Both the position numbers and the translations under genes were made by a program. A stretch of DNA of 64,000 nucleotides from Limisoma sp963601185 (GTDB lineage: Bacteria; Bacteroidota; Bacteroidia; Bacteroidales; Muribaculaceae). Under the pieces are notes generated by a model. The model did no database searches. It was not told the origin of the DNA and saw only the letters and a list, made by a program, of their open reading frames with translations. Where the stretch lies: the NCBI GenBank assembly GCA_963601185.1, contig CAVCEE010000001.1, positions 1 to 64,000 of the forward strand. Reading direction: 5' to 3'. Below, in pieces: positions 1 to 8,104 of this stretch. The first letter of the stretch is position 1; each line of letters opens with the position of its first letter.

Positions 1-358
1 CCTTACAACAAATTCAAGCACACAACCCTTTGCTCACTTCGTTTTTATGCCCATATTCTTGGCGTAAAGTTAACAAGGCAAATGTATGAAATTTGTGCCA
101 CAAACAACAATTTTTGCAATAAAATCAACACTATAGGCAATAAAATCAACACTATAGGCAATAAAATCAACACAGTGGGCAACAAAAATGCACACACTAG
201 TTAAATAACTCCATCGCAGAGCATTTTTTCTTGGTAAAATTACGCTCATACGTCAACTGTGCGTACATTTGCAATGTGTTTTTCATGGTATTAGATTTAA
301 GGTTAACAAGATTGGTTGTCGTGAGACAATCAATTTTTTTTGTACCTACCCCAACCCC
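1..358. other. Intergenic region left of the DUF721 gene
   Basis: I see no credible gene here on either strand. It contains the three-copy 21-bp tandem repeat at 116-178 and one isolated match to the Bacteroidota -7 box (TACATTTG, 264-271, plus strand) that points towards the 3' end of the leftward recF operon and has no gene behind it. The leftward operon reads into this region; a weak hairpin near 314-335 could end it, but I would not call a terminator with confidence. Confidence 0.5.
116..178. repeat. Three tandem copies of a 21-bp repeat
   Basis: Units lie at 116-136, 137-157 and 158-178. The first two are identical (GCAATAAAATCAACACTATAG plus one base overlap in register) and the third differs only in its last six bases. 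A decayed fourth start follows at 179. The array is AT-rich and non-coding, downstream of the recF/DUF721 operon. Copy number could vary by slippage. Confidence 0.9.
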
Positions 359-649
359 CTAATGAAATGCAATGTCGTCGATCACGGAAATGCCGGTAGC
401 GTCATTTAGCCGCGCCACCAGACTGCTGCGCACAAACATCAGTTCATTGCGCAGGGGTGCGGAGTTTACCACCACATGGAGCACACGGTCCTTTATCCAC
501 ATCCGTGAGGTCTGCTGGGCAATGTAGTCGCCCACCACTGCACGCCAATACGACATCAGCCGCTGGCGGTTGGCATTGTCGTCGAGGTCTGCCGGATTGA
601 GAAACTGCTTCATCACTTCGCCAAGCAGCACCGGCTCGCGGCGTTTCAT
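359..649 (-). CDS. DUF721 family protein (DciA-like)
   Basis: A 96-residue protein of the DUF721 family, whose better studied relatives (DciA) help load the replicative helicase in bacteria that lack DnaC. Visible family features are the N-terminal stretch ending in a conserved W-R-A-V-V-G motif (residues 35-40), where DUF721 proteins carry W-x-x-V-V-G, and a following strand-rich half with a conserved L-R-N-E-L segment. There is no signal peptide. Its start codon overlaps the stop codon of recF in an ATGA arrangement, so the two are almost certainly translated together; recF followed by DUF721 is a common order in Bacteroidota. Assignment to DUF721 is firm; a DciA-type helicase role is inferred from the family and the recF neighbour. 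Confidence 0.9.
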   Translation of the reverse strand: MKRREPVLLGEVMKQFLNPADLDDNANRQRLMSYWRAVVGDYIAQQTSRMWIKDRVLHVVVNSAPLRNELMFVRSSLVARLNDATGISVIDDIAFH

Positions 650-1752
650 AGCGCACTCCCTCCCACTTGACGGCAGTTGCCGTTGTCCACACTGAAAATT
701 CTGTAGTCGCTGCCCACAGCATCAATTGTCTCGTCGAGGTGCTGGCGGTTGGTGTCCGACACAAAAATCTGTCCGAACGCCGGCTCGGAAACGATGCGCA
801 TAATGTTGCCCACACGGTTGGCGTCGAGTTTGTCGAAAATGTCGTCGAGCAAGAGCAGCGGCGTCTGTCCGCACATGGATTTGAGGAAGTCGAACTGGGC
901 AAGGCGGAGGGCGATGGTGTAGGTCTTGCACTGTCCCTGCGACCCCGTGCGGCGCATCAGTTCGTCGCCGAGCATCAGTTCGATGTCGTCGCGGTGCACG
1001 CCCTGCGAGGTGTGACCGAGCACTCGGTCGCGCTCGATGTTGGAGCGAAGCACATCTGCCATCTGACGCTCGTTGAGCGCGCTGCGGTAGTCGAGGCGCA
1101 CCTGCTCGTGGCTATCGGAGATGATATTGTAGTAGCGCATAAAAATCGGCGTGAACTGCTCAATCCATTGCTGGCGGGCTTCGTGGATGGCTGCCGCCGC
1201 GCTGCAAAGGTAAGCGTCGACGGTTTCGAGCAGCAGAGGGTCGGAGATGCCTTGCTTGAGCATAGCGTTGCGCTGTTCAAGGGCGCGGTTGTAGCCTATG
1301 AGGCGGTCGAGATAGTCGTGGTTGCCCTGCGAGATGATACGGTCGATGAGCCGGCGACGCTCCTCGCTGCCGCCCACGATGAGATTCCAGTCGCTTGGAG
1401 TGACCATCACCAGCGGCAACAGTCCGATGTGCTCGCTCTGCCGGCGGTATTCCTTGCCGTTGCGCTTCACCGACTTTTTCTTGCCTTTCTGGATGGCACA
1501 GGCAATCTGCTCGGTCTTGCCGCTGCGCTCGTATGTGCCTTGCAGGAGCATAAACTCCTCCCCGTAGCGCACCGTGTTGGCATCGGTACGCGCAAGGCTG
1601 CTCTGGCAGAAACTGAGGTAGAAGATGGCGTCGAGCACATTGGTCTTGCCCATTCCGTTGTTGCCCAACAGGCAGTTCACCTTGGGCGAGAAGTCGAGCG
1701 TTGCCTCGGCAATGTTCTTATAGTTGAATATCGACAGTCGTGACAGTATCAT
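646..1752 (-). CDS. recF: DNA replication and repair protein RecF
   Basis: A 368-residue SMC-like ATPase that binds gapped DNA and helps RecOR load RecA during gap repair and restart of stalled forks. Residues 30-38 form the Walker A loop (GNNGMGKTN), residues 271-277 the ABC signature (SQGQCKT) and residues about 299-304 the Walker B run (LLLLDD), followed by the D-loop region. Length is normal for the family. The ATG at 1752 is supported by the N-terminal sequence MILSRLSIFNYKN, typical of RecF. A TAAATTTG -7 box ends only four bases before this ATG, suggesting a leaderless message. The next gene, DUF721, overlaps by four bases. Confidence 0.98.
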   Translation of the reverse strand: MILSRLSIFNYKNIAEATLDFSPKVNCLLGNNGMGKTNVLDAIFYLSFCQSSLARTDANTVRYGEEFMLLQGTYERSGKTEQIACAIQKGKKKSVKRNGKEYRRQSEHIGLLPLVMVTPSDWNLIVGGSEERRRLIDRIISQGNHDYLDRLIGYNRALEQRNAMLKQGISDPLLLETVDAYLCSAAAAIHEARQQWIEQFTPIFMRYYNIISDSHEQVRLDYRSALNERQMADVLRSNIERDRVLGHTSQGVHRDDIELMLGDELMRRTGSQGQCKTYTIALRLAQFDFLKSMCGQTPLLLLDDIFDKLDANRVGNIMRIVSEPAFGQIFVSDTNRQHLDETIDAVGSDYRIFSVDNGNCRQVGGSAL

Positions 1753-1756
1753 AACG

Positions 1757-1764
1757 CAAATTTA
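1757..1764 (-). promoter_or_regulatory. -7 promoter box of recF (leaderless spacing)
   Basis: On the minus strand this reads TAAATTTG, a perfect match to the Bacteroidota -7 consensus TAnnTTTG. Only four bases (CGTT) separate it from the recF ATG, which places transcription start at or next to the start codon. Confidence 0.6.
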
Positions 1765-1931
1765 ACCAAATGTGGCGAATAATCCATCCGCCGCACCACA
1801 AAAAAGCGATTGCCGCCGGCACTTCAACCATTTCAACGGAATGTAGTAATCTTTTTACTGATTGTAGCGTTGGCGCATACGCCGTTACGACGATTTTGTC
1901 TATCTTTACGCAAACATTAATCCACAAGGCT

Positions 1932-2837
1932 ATGAACAAGGACATAATCCAGATCGACACTGTCGATGCCTACAACCAACTGTTCGGATTCGAGACGCAG
2001 CATCCGCTGGTGGCTGTGGTCGACACCGCCAACAGCATCTGCCCCCGACCGCCGCATTTCACTATGAACTACGGCGTATATGCGCTCTATCTGAAGCAGA
2101 CACGTTGCGGTGACATCCGCTACGGTCGCCAGACCTACGACTATCAGGAGGGCACAATCACGAGTTTTGCCCCGGGACAGGTGGTGGAGGTGACGCTCGA
2201 CCCCAACCTGCGTCCGCGTGCGCGAGGCATCCTTTTTCATCCCGACCTTATCCGCGGCACATCGCTCGGCCACACCATCAAAAACTACTCGTTTTTCGAC
2301 TATTCGTCGACGGAGGCGCTCCATCTCTCCGACGAGGAGAAGATGCTCTTCACCGGTGTGCTCGACCAGATTCAGGCGGAGATTGAGCGTCCTATCGACA
2401 AGTTCAGCAAACGCTTGATTTCGCGCAATATCGAGTTGCTGCTCGACTACTGCATGCGTTTCTACTCGCGCCAGTTTGAAACGCGAAAGGAGGCAAACTC
2501 GAGTGTGTTGGCGCGCTTCGAGACTCTCCTCAACGAGTATTTCGCAAGCCAGCGTCCACAGTCGGAAGGACTTCCGTCGGTGAAGTACTTTGCCGACAAG
2601 ATTTGCCTGTCGCCCAACTATTTCGGCGACCTTGTGAAGAAGGAAACCGGCAAGACTGCGCAGGAGTATATCCAGGACAAGATTATCAGCCTCGCCAAGG
2701 AACTGATTCTCGGCACGGACAAGACAATCAACGAGATTTCCTACGAACTCGGCTACCAGTATTCGCAGCACTTCAACCGGGTGTTCAAGAAGAACGTGGG
2801 ACAAACTCCTAAAGAATACCGTAACCAGCAGGCTTGA
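1932..2837 (+). CDS. AraC family transcriptional regulator
   Basis: A 301-residue regulator with an AraC-type DNA-binding domain in the last about 90 residues: a first helix-turn-helix (A-D-K-I-C-L-S-P-N-Y-F region) and a second one in the I-N-E-I-S-Y-E-L-G-Y segment, ending in the usual P-K-E-Y-R. The N-terminal 200 residues resemble the cupin-like sensor half of Bacteroidota AraC proteins but show no motif that names a ligand. I chose the ATG at 1932 rather than an in-frame start at 1770 because the extra stretch is low-quality sequence and lies in the divergent promoter region. It is followed five bases later by a second AraC gene, so they form a pair, apparently paralogous. Target unknown. 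Confidence 0.9.
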   Translation: MNKDIIQIDTVDAYNQLFGFETQHPLVAVVDTANSICPRPPHFTMNYGVYALYLKQTRCGDIRYGRQTYDYQEGTITSFAPGQVVEVTLDPNLRPRARGILFHPDLIRGTSLGHTIKNYSFFDYSSTEALHLSDEEKMLFTGVLDQIQAEIERPIDKFSKRLISRNIELLLDYCMRFYSRQFETRKEANSSVLARFETLLNEYFASQRPQSEGLPSVKYFADKICLSPNYFGDLVKKETGKTAQEYIQDKIISLAKELILGTDKTINEISYELGYQYSQHFNRVFKKNVGQTPKEYRNQQA

Positions 2838-2842
2838 ATAGT

Positions 2843-3643
2843 ATGACATCAGCACCTTTACTTCAGTTGGCAGCAGTCACAGGCGTTGCCGACGCGCCCG
2901 ACCGCGCTTCCCACTATGCCGTCGTCCTTGAGGGGCGCAAGGGCTTTATGGGATGCTTCTGCTGTGACTATGCCGATGCGGTGCTGTCATTTTTCGCGCC
3001 GTCGGAGCCGCTGCCGGTGGGCGGCGATGCCCGGGTGCTGTCGTTCCACCAGAGCCTGGTGCGCCAGTCGTCGCTGCGGCTGCATTTTGCCGACTACCCC
3101 TTTTTCGGCTATCTCTACCCCTCGGAGTCGCTCCACATCTCTCGCAAGGAGATGGCGGTGGTCAACCGTCTGTTTGATGCCGTAGCCGAGGAGACGGCGC
3201 TGGGGCTCGACGAGTTTACGGCGGCTCTGCTGGCGGAGAAGGTCAACCTCCTGCTCACCAACTGCCGCCGCTTCCACCAGCGGCAGATGATTCTCCGGGA
3301 GGACTACTGCAAACTGCACGTTGACAAGGCTGTGAAGATTGTGGACCGCTACTACAGCGAGGGTCACGGCTGCGACATTCCGCCCGTAGGCGAGTGCGCC
3401 GACAGGATGGGCATATCGGCTGCCTATCTGCAAAGCGTAATCCGCTTCGTCACCGGCAAGACGTTCCGCGAGTTTGCCCAACTGCGGCAACTGCACATCG
3501 CCAAGACGCTGCTCATTACCACCGACCGCCCCATTGCCGACATCGCCCGGTCGCTGGGATTCCCATCGGTGGAATGCTTCAATGAGTTCTTCCGCATCGT
3601 GGCTGGCACGTCGCCAAGCAGTCTGCGCAACCGCCGTTGCTGA
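2843..3643 (+). CDS. AraC family transcriptional regulator (second of a tandem pair)
   Basis: A 266-residue regulator with a C-terminal AraC DNA-binding domain: helix-turn-helix one around C-A-D-R-M-G-I-S-A-A-Y-L and helix-turn-helix two around I-A-D-I-A-R-S-L-G-F. The N-terminal region aligns in outline with the preceding gene (for example the shared S-F-F-x-x-Y/F-x-S-E/T-S-L-H-I-S type segment), so the pair probably arose by duplication, although the second copy is shorter and more diverged. The ATG at 2843 is preferred over a TTG at 2834 that overlaps the upstream stop. Both genes are likely on one message. The ligand and the regulated genes cannot be read from the sequence; the downstream tat operon has its own promoter. 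Confidence 0.88.
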   Translation: MTSAPLLQLAAVTGVADAPDRASHYAVVLEGRKGFMGCFCCDYADAVLSFFAPSEPLPVGGDARVLSFHQSLVRQSSLRLHFADYPFFGYLYPSESLHISRKEMAVVNRLFDAVAEETALGLDEFTAALLAEKVNLLLTNCRRFHQRQMILREDYCKLHVDKAVKIVDRYYSEGHGCDIPPVGECADRMGISAAYLQSVIRFVTGKTFREFAQLRQLHIAKTLLITTDRPIADIARSLGFPSVECFNEFFRIVAGTSPSSLRNRRC

Positions 3644-3683
3644 AAAATCGGGCAAAAAGGTTCGTTTTCTGCCTCCATTGCAT

Positions 3684-3691
3684 TAACTTTG
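3684..3691 (+). promoter_or_regulatory. -7 promoter box for the tatA operon
   Basis: TAACTTTG, a perfect match to TAnnTTTG, lying 52 bases upstream of the tatA ATG and just past the end of the second AraC gene. No good -33 TTTG is visible at the usual distance. Confidence 0.6.
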
Positions 3692-3743
3692 TATCAATCA
3701 TGTTGGCTTATGCCGACTATATCTAACGAATAAAACGGAAATT

Positions 3744-3950
3744 ATGAGCAACATTCTGCTTCTTTTCAACCTCGGCACCGGCGAAATCATCATCATCGCC
3801 ATCGTAGTACTCCTGCTTTTCGGCGGCCGCAAAATCCCCGAACTGATGCGCGGTATCGGCAAGGGTGTGCGTGAGTTCAAGAAAGGCATCAACGACGTGA
3901 AGGACGAAATCGAAAAGCCGGTCGAGGACACCAAGGATTCTGACAAATAA
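3744..3950 (+). CDS. tatA: Twin-arginine translocase subunit TatA/TatE
   Basis: A 68-residue pore-forming subunit of the Tat system, which exports folded proteins across the inner membrane. One membrane helix spans about residues 13-26 (G-E-I-I-I-I-A-I-V-V-L-L-L-F), followed by the diagnostic F-G-x-K-I-P-E-L hinge (as FGGRKIPEL) and an amphipathic helix with lysines and phenylalanine, then an acidic tail. Size and layout match TatA. It is 17 bases upstream of tatC, forming the minimal TatAC system usual in Bacteroidota, with no tatB seen. Confidence 0.97.
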   Translation: MSNILLLFNLGTGEIIIIAIVVLLLFGGRKIPELMRGIGKGVREFKKGINDVKDEIEKPVEDTKDSDK

Positions 3951-3967
3951 CAACCGACCCACTGGCA

Positions 3968-4750
3968 ATGTCGTCCACCGACAAGAGTTTCTGGGGACAT
4001 CTCGACGACCTGCGCAGCGTGTTGTTCAAGATGGCTGTGGTGCTCGCCATTTTCATGGCGGGCTTCTTCTATTTCATGCCGTGGCTCTTCGACAACGTTA
4101 TTCTTGCGCCCTGCAACGGCGATTTCTTCCTCTACCGCCTCTTTGCCGGCATCACGCAGAGCATCCCGGGGCTTGAGCAGTTTTCCACCGACGATTTCCA
4201 CGTGGAGATTGTCAACCTCAGCCTCACGGCGCAGTTCTTTCTCCACATCAGCCTGTCGTTCTGGCTGGCCCTGGTGTTTGCCGTGCCATTGATGCTCTAT
4301 TTCCTGTGGACGTTTGTGCGTCCTGCCCTCTACGAGCGCGAGGTGCGCGGCGCGCGCATCGCCTTCTCGCTCGGCTCGGTGATGTTCTATCTGGGCGTGG
4401 CTGTGGGCTATTTCATCGTGTTCCCCATCACGCTCCGCTTCCTCTTCACCTACGAACTGAGCACGACCATCCACAACCAGTTGTCGCTCGACTCCTATAT
4501 GGACAACTTCCTGATGCTTAATCTCATTATGGGACTCGTGTTTGAGTTGCCGCTGGTGGCGTGGCTGCTGTCGGCGATAGGACTCCTGAAGCGCCGCTTC
4601 CTCACCAAGTACCGCCGCCACGCAATTGTGGTGCTGCTCATTCTGGCTGCGGTGATTACGCCTACGGGCGACCCTTTCACCCTCACCATCGTATTCCTGC
4701 CGCTCTACCTGCTCTACGAACTGAGTGCGCTGATTGTTAAAAAAGAATAG
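3968..4750 (+). CDS. tatC: Twin-arginine translocase subunit TatC
   Basis: A 260-residue membrane protein that recognises twin-arginine signal peptides. The N-terminal cytoplasmic motif H-L-D-D-L-R (residues 11-16) is the family's HLxELR, six membrane segments follow, and the membrane-embedded conserved glutamate is present in V-F-E-L-P (E193). The late I-T-P-T-G-D-P motif (about 230-236) is also conserved. An enlarged first periplasmic loop (about residues 45-85) is common in Bacteroidota. It lies between tatA and a HAD phosphatase gene, with 17- and 6-base gaps. Confidence 0.97.
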   Translation: MSSTDKSFWGHLDDLRSVLFKMAVVLAIFMAGFFYFMPWLFDNVILAPCNGDFFLYRLFAGITQSIPGLEQFSTDDFHVEIVNLSLTAQFFLHISLSFWLALVFAVPLMLYFLWTFVRPALYEREVRGARIAFSLGSVMFYLGVAVGYFIVFPITLRFLFTYELSTTIHNQLSLDSYMDNFLMLNLIMGLVFELPLVAWLLSAIGLLKRRFLTKYRRHAIVVLLILAAVITPTGDPFTLTIVFLPLYLLYELSALIVKKE

Positions 4751-4756
4751 ACTCCG

Positions 4757-5593
4757 ATGACCTCCAAAACGCTATACGTCTCCGACCTCGACGGCACGCT
4801 CCTCAACAGCCACTCGCTGGTTTCGCAGGAGAGCCGCGACTTGCTCAACCGTCTCATCAACGACGACGGCATCAATTTCTCCATCGCCACGGCGCGCACG
4901 CCTGCCACGGTGGTACAACTGATGGATGGCATCGACTACAGGCTGCCGCTGGTGGTGATGACGGGGGCAGCAATGTGGCAGAACGGGCTGGTAAACCAGC
5001 AATATCTCCGCGCCGAAGAGGTGGAATACCTGTCTCAACTGTGCCGGAAACACGACGTGCGCCCGTTTTTCTACACCTTCAACGGTCGCATCATCGAGTC
5101 GTACCATCTCCCCCTAATGAACGACTACGAGCAGCGGTTTGTGGAGCAGCGGCGCAACTCTCCGTTCAAGAAATTCATCTTCCACAACGACATACCGCAG
5201 CAGAAGAAGGAGCACACGATGCTTATCTTCGCCGCTGCCGACTACGACCACATGGGTCTGGTCTACAAGGAGGCGAGCAAGCACCTGAAATGCTCGATGA
5301 CCTACTACCGCGACATCTTCAACCCCAAAATAGGATTTCTCGAGGTGATGGGCGAAGGGGTGTCGAAAGCACGCGCCGTGGAGCGGCTCGTGGAGCAGAC
5401 CGGAGCCAACCGGGTGGTGGTGTTCGGCGACAGCCCAAACGACCTGTCGATGCGTCAGGTGGCTGACGTGTTTGTTGCTCCTGCCAACGCCTCGGAGGAG
5501 GTGCGCCGCGTGGCTGACGAGGTGACACTCTGCAACGATGATGACTGCGTGGCGCAGTGGATTGCAGCCGACGTGGTGCGACTTAAACGATAA
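4757..5593 (+). CDS. HAD superfamily Cof-type phosphatase
   Basis: A 278-residue cytosolic hydrolase of the HAD class with a C2 cap. Motif I is S-D-L-D-G-T-L-L (nucleophile D10, acid/base D12), motif II is in A-T-A-R-T-P (T45 region), the motif III lysine is about K204, and motif IV is GDSPND (224-229), which binds magnesium. These enzymes remove phosphate from sugar phosphates, pyridoxal phosphate or nucleotides; the substrate cannot be told here. It starts six bases after tatC and ends four bases before a histidine kinase gene, so it shares their transcript without an obvious functional link. Confidence 0.93.
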   Translation: MTSKTLYVSDLDGTLLNSHSLVSQESRDLLNRLINDDGINFSIATARTPATVVQLMDGIDYRLPLVVMTGAAMWQNGLVNQQYLRAEEVEYLSQLCRKHDVRPFFYTFNGRIIESYHLPLMNDYEQRFVEQRRNSPFKKFIFHNDIPQQKKEHTMLIFAAADYDHMGLVYKEASKHLKCSMTYYRDIFNPKIGFLEVMGEGVSKARAVERLVEQTGANRVVVFGDSPNDLSMRQVADVFVAPANASEEVRRVADEVTLCNDDDCVAQWIAADVVRLKR

Positions 5594-5597
5594 TGCT

Positions 5598-6785
5598 ATG
5601 GCTAATCTCTACGACAAACGACGCATCTGGAAAACCGTGTTTCTCGCGGTGTCGCTGGTGCTTGTGGCTTTCTTCCTCAACATCTCCAACAATCTTGTCG
5701 ACGACCTTGCTGTGCAGGAGCGCGAGCGTATGGAGATATGGGCTAACGCCACCAAGGCATTGACCTCGGCGCAGTCGTCGGACATAGACTTCTATCTCAG
5801 CATCATCAAGAACAACGACAACATCCCGGTGCTGCTGGTCGACGACAAGGACAACATCCTGATGTCGCGCAACTTCAACGACCTGCCTGAGCCGGTCGAC
5901 TCGCTGATGCCCGACAACCTTAGCGACGCTAACCGTGCTTTCCTTGCCGAAAAACTCAAGGAACTGAAATCCACGCGCAACCACATTCCCATCCGCATCG
6001 ACGACCACACCACGCAGCACATCTACTACGAGGACTCCACGCTCCTCACGTCGATGTCCTACTTTCCACGCATCCAACTCGGCGTGATGATTCTCTTCGT
6101 GATTATCGTCTACTTCGCCGTGATGTCGACCAAGAAAGCGGAGCAGAACAAAGTGTGGGTCGGATTGTCGAAGGAAACCGCCCACCAGTTGGGCACACCC
6201 ATCTCGTCGCTGATGGCGTGGGTGCAGATGCTTGAAGCCACAGGCGTGGACAAGGAGATTGTCGCGGATATGGACAAGGACGTGAACCGCCTGTCGATGA
6301 TTGCCGACCGCTTCTCCAAAATCGGCTCGAAGCCGGAGATGAAACTCACCTCACTCTGTGTCTCGGTAAGCCAGGGTCTGGACTACATGAGGGCGCGCAT
6401 CTCCACAAGCGTGAGTCTGAGCATCAACCTGCCGGACAACGACTGCAACGTGATGATGTGCCGTCCGCTGTTTGAATGGGTGATGGAAAACCTCTGCAAG
6501 AATGCCGTCGACGCAATGCAGGGCAAGGGCGCACTCAACGTCGTTGTGGGCTACGACCGCAACATTGCCTACATCGAAGTTACCGACACCGGCAAAGGCA
6601 TAGCGCGCAAGAACTTCAAGACAGTGTTCAGTCCCGGCTTTACCACCAAGAAGCGCGGCTGGGGTCTTGGTCTGACGCTCGCCAAGCGCATCATCGAGGA
6701 ATACCACGACGGCAAAATCTTCGTCAAGTCGTCGGAACTCGGCGTCGGCACAACCTTCCACATCGACCTCCCCCTCGCAAAATAA
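5598..6785 (+). CDS. Membrane sensor histidine kinase
   Basis: A 395-residue sensor kinase. A first membrane helix covers about residues 13-29, a periplasmic sensor domain of about 130 residues follows, and a second helix covers about 160-175, leading directly without a HAMP domain to the dimerisation/phosphoacceptor helix with the H-box T-A-H-Q-L-G-T-P (H196). The ATP-binding domain shows the N-box (E-N-L-C-K-N-A-V-D-A-M), G1 box (D-T-G-K-G-I) and G2 box (G-W-G-L-G-L-T). The start at 5598 is chosen because an in-frame ATG at 5538 lies inside the upstream gene. No response regulator gene is next to it, so its partner must be encoded elsewhere. Confidence 0.93.
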   Translation: MANLYDKRRIWKTVFLAVSLVLVAFFLNISNNLVDDLAVQERERMEIWANATKALTSAQSSDIDFYLSIIKNNDNIPVLLVDDKDNILMSRNFNDLPEPVDSLMPDNLSDANRAFLAEKLKELKSTRNHIPIRIDDHTTQHIYYEDSTLLTSMSYFPRIQLGVMILFVIIVYFAVMSTKKAEQNKVWVGLSKETAHQLGTPISSLMAWVQMLEATGVDKEIVADMDKDVNRLSMIADRFSKIGSKPEMKLTSLCVSVSQGLDYMRARISTSVSLSINLPDNDCNVMMCRPLFEWVMENLCKNAVDAMQGKGALNVVVGYDRNIAYIEVTDTGKGIARKNFKTVFSPGFTTKKRGWGLGLTLAKRIIEEYHDGKIFVKSSELGVGTTFHIDLPLAK

Positions 6786-6897
6786 CAAAATGGTTAGGCA
6801 GCGCGCCTCGTAGTGGATACCCACACCAGCCGATGCCAATGCCCGAATTTACCATTTAAAAGCGGCTATTTACACAGAAAAACCAATCAGAATTTCC

Positions 6898-6905
6898 TAA
6901 TTTTG
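6898..6905 (+). promoter_or_regulatory. -7 promoter box of the YeiH-type transporter gene
   Basis: TAATTTTG, a perfect TAnnTTTG match, 19 bases before the ATG. The upstream bases lack a clear TTTG at 19-21 bases. Confidence 0.6.
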
Positions 6906-6924
6906 CATTTCTAAAAAACGAATT

Positions 6925-7959
6925 ATGAAATTGACTGAACAAAGAAGCAGTATGCTTCACGGCGTGCTGCTCATAGCACTTTTTGCGTGTGCCGCCTTCT
7001 ACATTGGCGAGATGAACTGGGTAAAGGCTCTGTCGCTGAGCCCGATGGTTGTGGGCATCATCCTCGGCATGCTCTATGCCAACAGCCTGCGCAACAACCT
7101 GCCGGAAACGTGGGTGCCAGGCATCAAGTTCTGCTCCAAGCGCATCCTGCGCACAGGCATCATCCTCTACGGCTTCAAACTCACATTTCAGGACGTGATG
7201 CACGTCGGCGTCTCTGCCATCGCCCTTGATGCCGTGATTGTGTGCGGCACAATCGCCATCGGCGTGCTGGTTGGTCGACTGCTGAAAATCGACCGCGACA
7301 TCGCCCTGCTCACATCCTGCGGCAGTGCCATCTGCGGTGCGGCGGCGGTGCTCGGCGTTGACGGCGCAATCCGTCCGAAGCCCTACAAAACTGCGGTGGC
7401 GGTTGCCACGGTGGTTATTTTCGGCACACTCTCAATGTTTCTCTACCCTATACTCTATCGCGCCGGGGCGTTCAGCCTCTCGCCCGACGAAATGGGCTTG
7501 TTTACCGGCGCAACCGTCCACGAGGTGGCTCACGTGGTAGGCGCGGCAAACGCTATGGGCGCGGAAGTGAGCAACAACGCCATCATCGTGAAGATGATAA
7601 GAGTGATGATGCTCGTGCCTGTGTTGCTGGTGATTGCCTGGAGCGTGGCACACAGGGCAAAGGACGGTGGCGAGACCGCCGGGTCGTCGAAGATTGTAAT
7701 CCCCTGGTTTGCCATACTCTTCCTTGTGGTTATCGGCTTCAACTCGCTCAATCTCCTGCCTGAGGGCGTTGTGGCGTGGATAAACCAGTTGGACACCTTC
7801 CTGCTCACTATGGCTATGGCTGCTCTCGGCGCGGAAACAAGCATAGATAAGTTCAAGAAAGCCGGGGTCAAGCCGTTCCTGCTGGCTGCCATCCTCTTCT
7901 GCTGGCTCATCGGCGGCGGCTACTGCCTTGTGAAGTATGCCCTCCCTGCCGTGATGTAG
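6925..7959 (+). CDS. YeiH/UPF0324 family putative sulfate exporter
   Basis: A 344-residue integral membrane protein of the YeiH (UPF0324) family, with about ten hydrophobic segments from residue 13 to the C-terminus. Family hallmarks are the glycine-rich C-G-S-A-I-C-G-A-A-A segment (about 132-141), the H-E-V-A-H-V-V-G-A segment (about 198-206) and a conserved membrane asparagine. Members have been annotated as sulfate exporters by association with sulfonate metabolism, but this is weakly supported and no sulfur genes lie nearby. It stands alone with its own promoter between a kinase gene and the namZ operon. Confidence 0.9.
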   Translation: MKLTEQRSSMLHGVLLIALFACAAFYIGEMNWVKALSLSPMVVGIILGMLYANSLRNNLPETWVPGIKFCSKRILRTGIILYGFKLTFQDVMHVGVSAIALDAVIVCGTIAIGVLVGRLLKIDRDIALLTSCGSAICGAAAVLGVDGAIRPKPYKTAVAVATVVIFGTLSMFLYPILYRAGAFSLSPDEMGLFTGATVHEVAHVVGAANAMGAEVSNNAIIVKMIRVMMLVPVLLVIAWSVAHRAKDGGETAGSSKIVIPWFAILFLVVIGFNSLNLLPEGVVAWINQLDTFLLTMAMAALGAETSIDKFKKAGVKPFLLAAILFCWLIGGGYCLVKYALPAVM

Positions 7960-8035
7960 GCGTTTCTGCCGCGGCGCGTTCTGGTTTCTGCCGGCTTTTC
8001 GGCACTGTTGCAACATACTTTAATATATGTTGGTA

Positions 8036-8065
8036 TTGAATTTTAATTTTTTTTGCTTATGTTTG
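8036..8065 (+). promoter_or_regulatory. Promoter of the namZ-symporter operon
   Basis: TTG at 8036-8038, a 19-base spacer and TATGTTTG at 8058-8065, matching both Bacteroidota promoter elements. The -7 box ends 39 bases before the namZ ATG. Confidence 0.55.
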
Positions 8066-8104
8066 CAAAGATTTAAAAGCACTAAAACCAGAACATAACC
8101 ATAA

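Noticed and set aside
667..1743. A 358-residue reading frame antisense to recF
   Set aside because: It lies fully within recF on the opposite strand, has a biased composition (many His, Val and Glu), no family likeness and no promoter, as expected from antisense shadows in a GC-rich gene.
5598..6785. Complete two-component system
   Set aside because: The kinase has all boxes but no response regulator is encoded adjacent; the flanking genes are a HAD phosphatase and a YeiH exporter.
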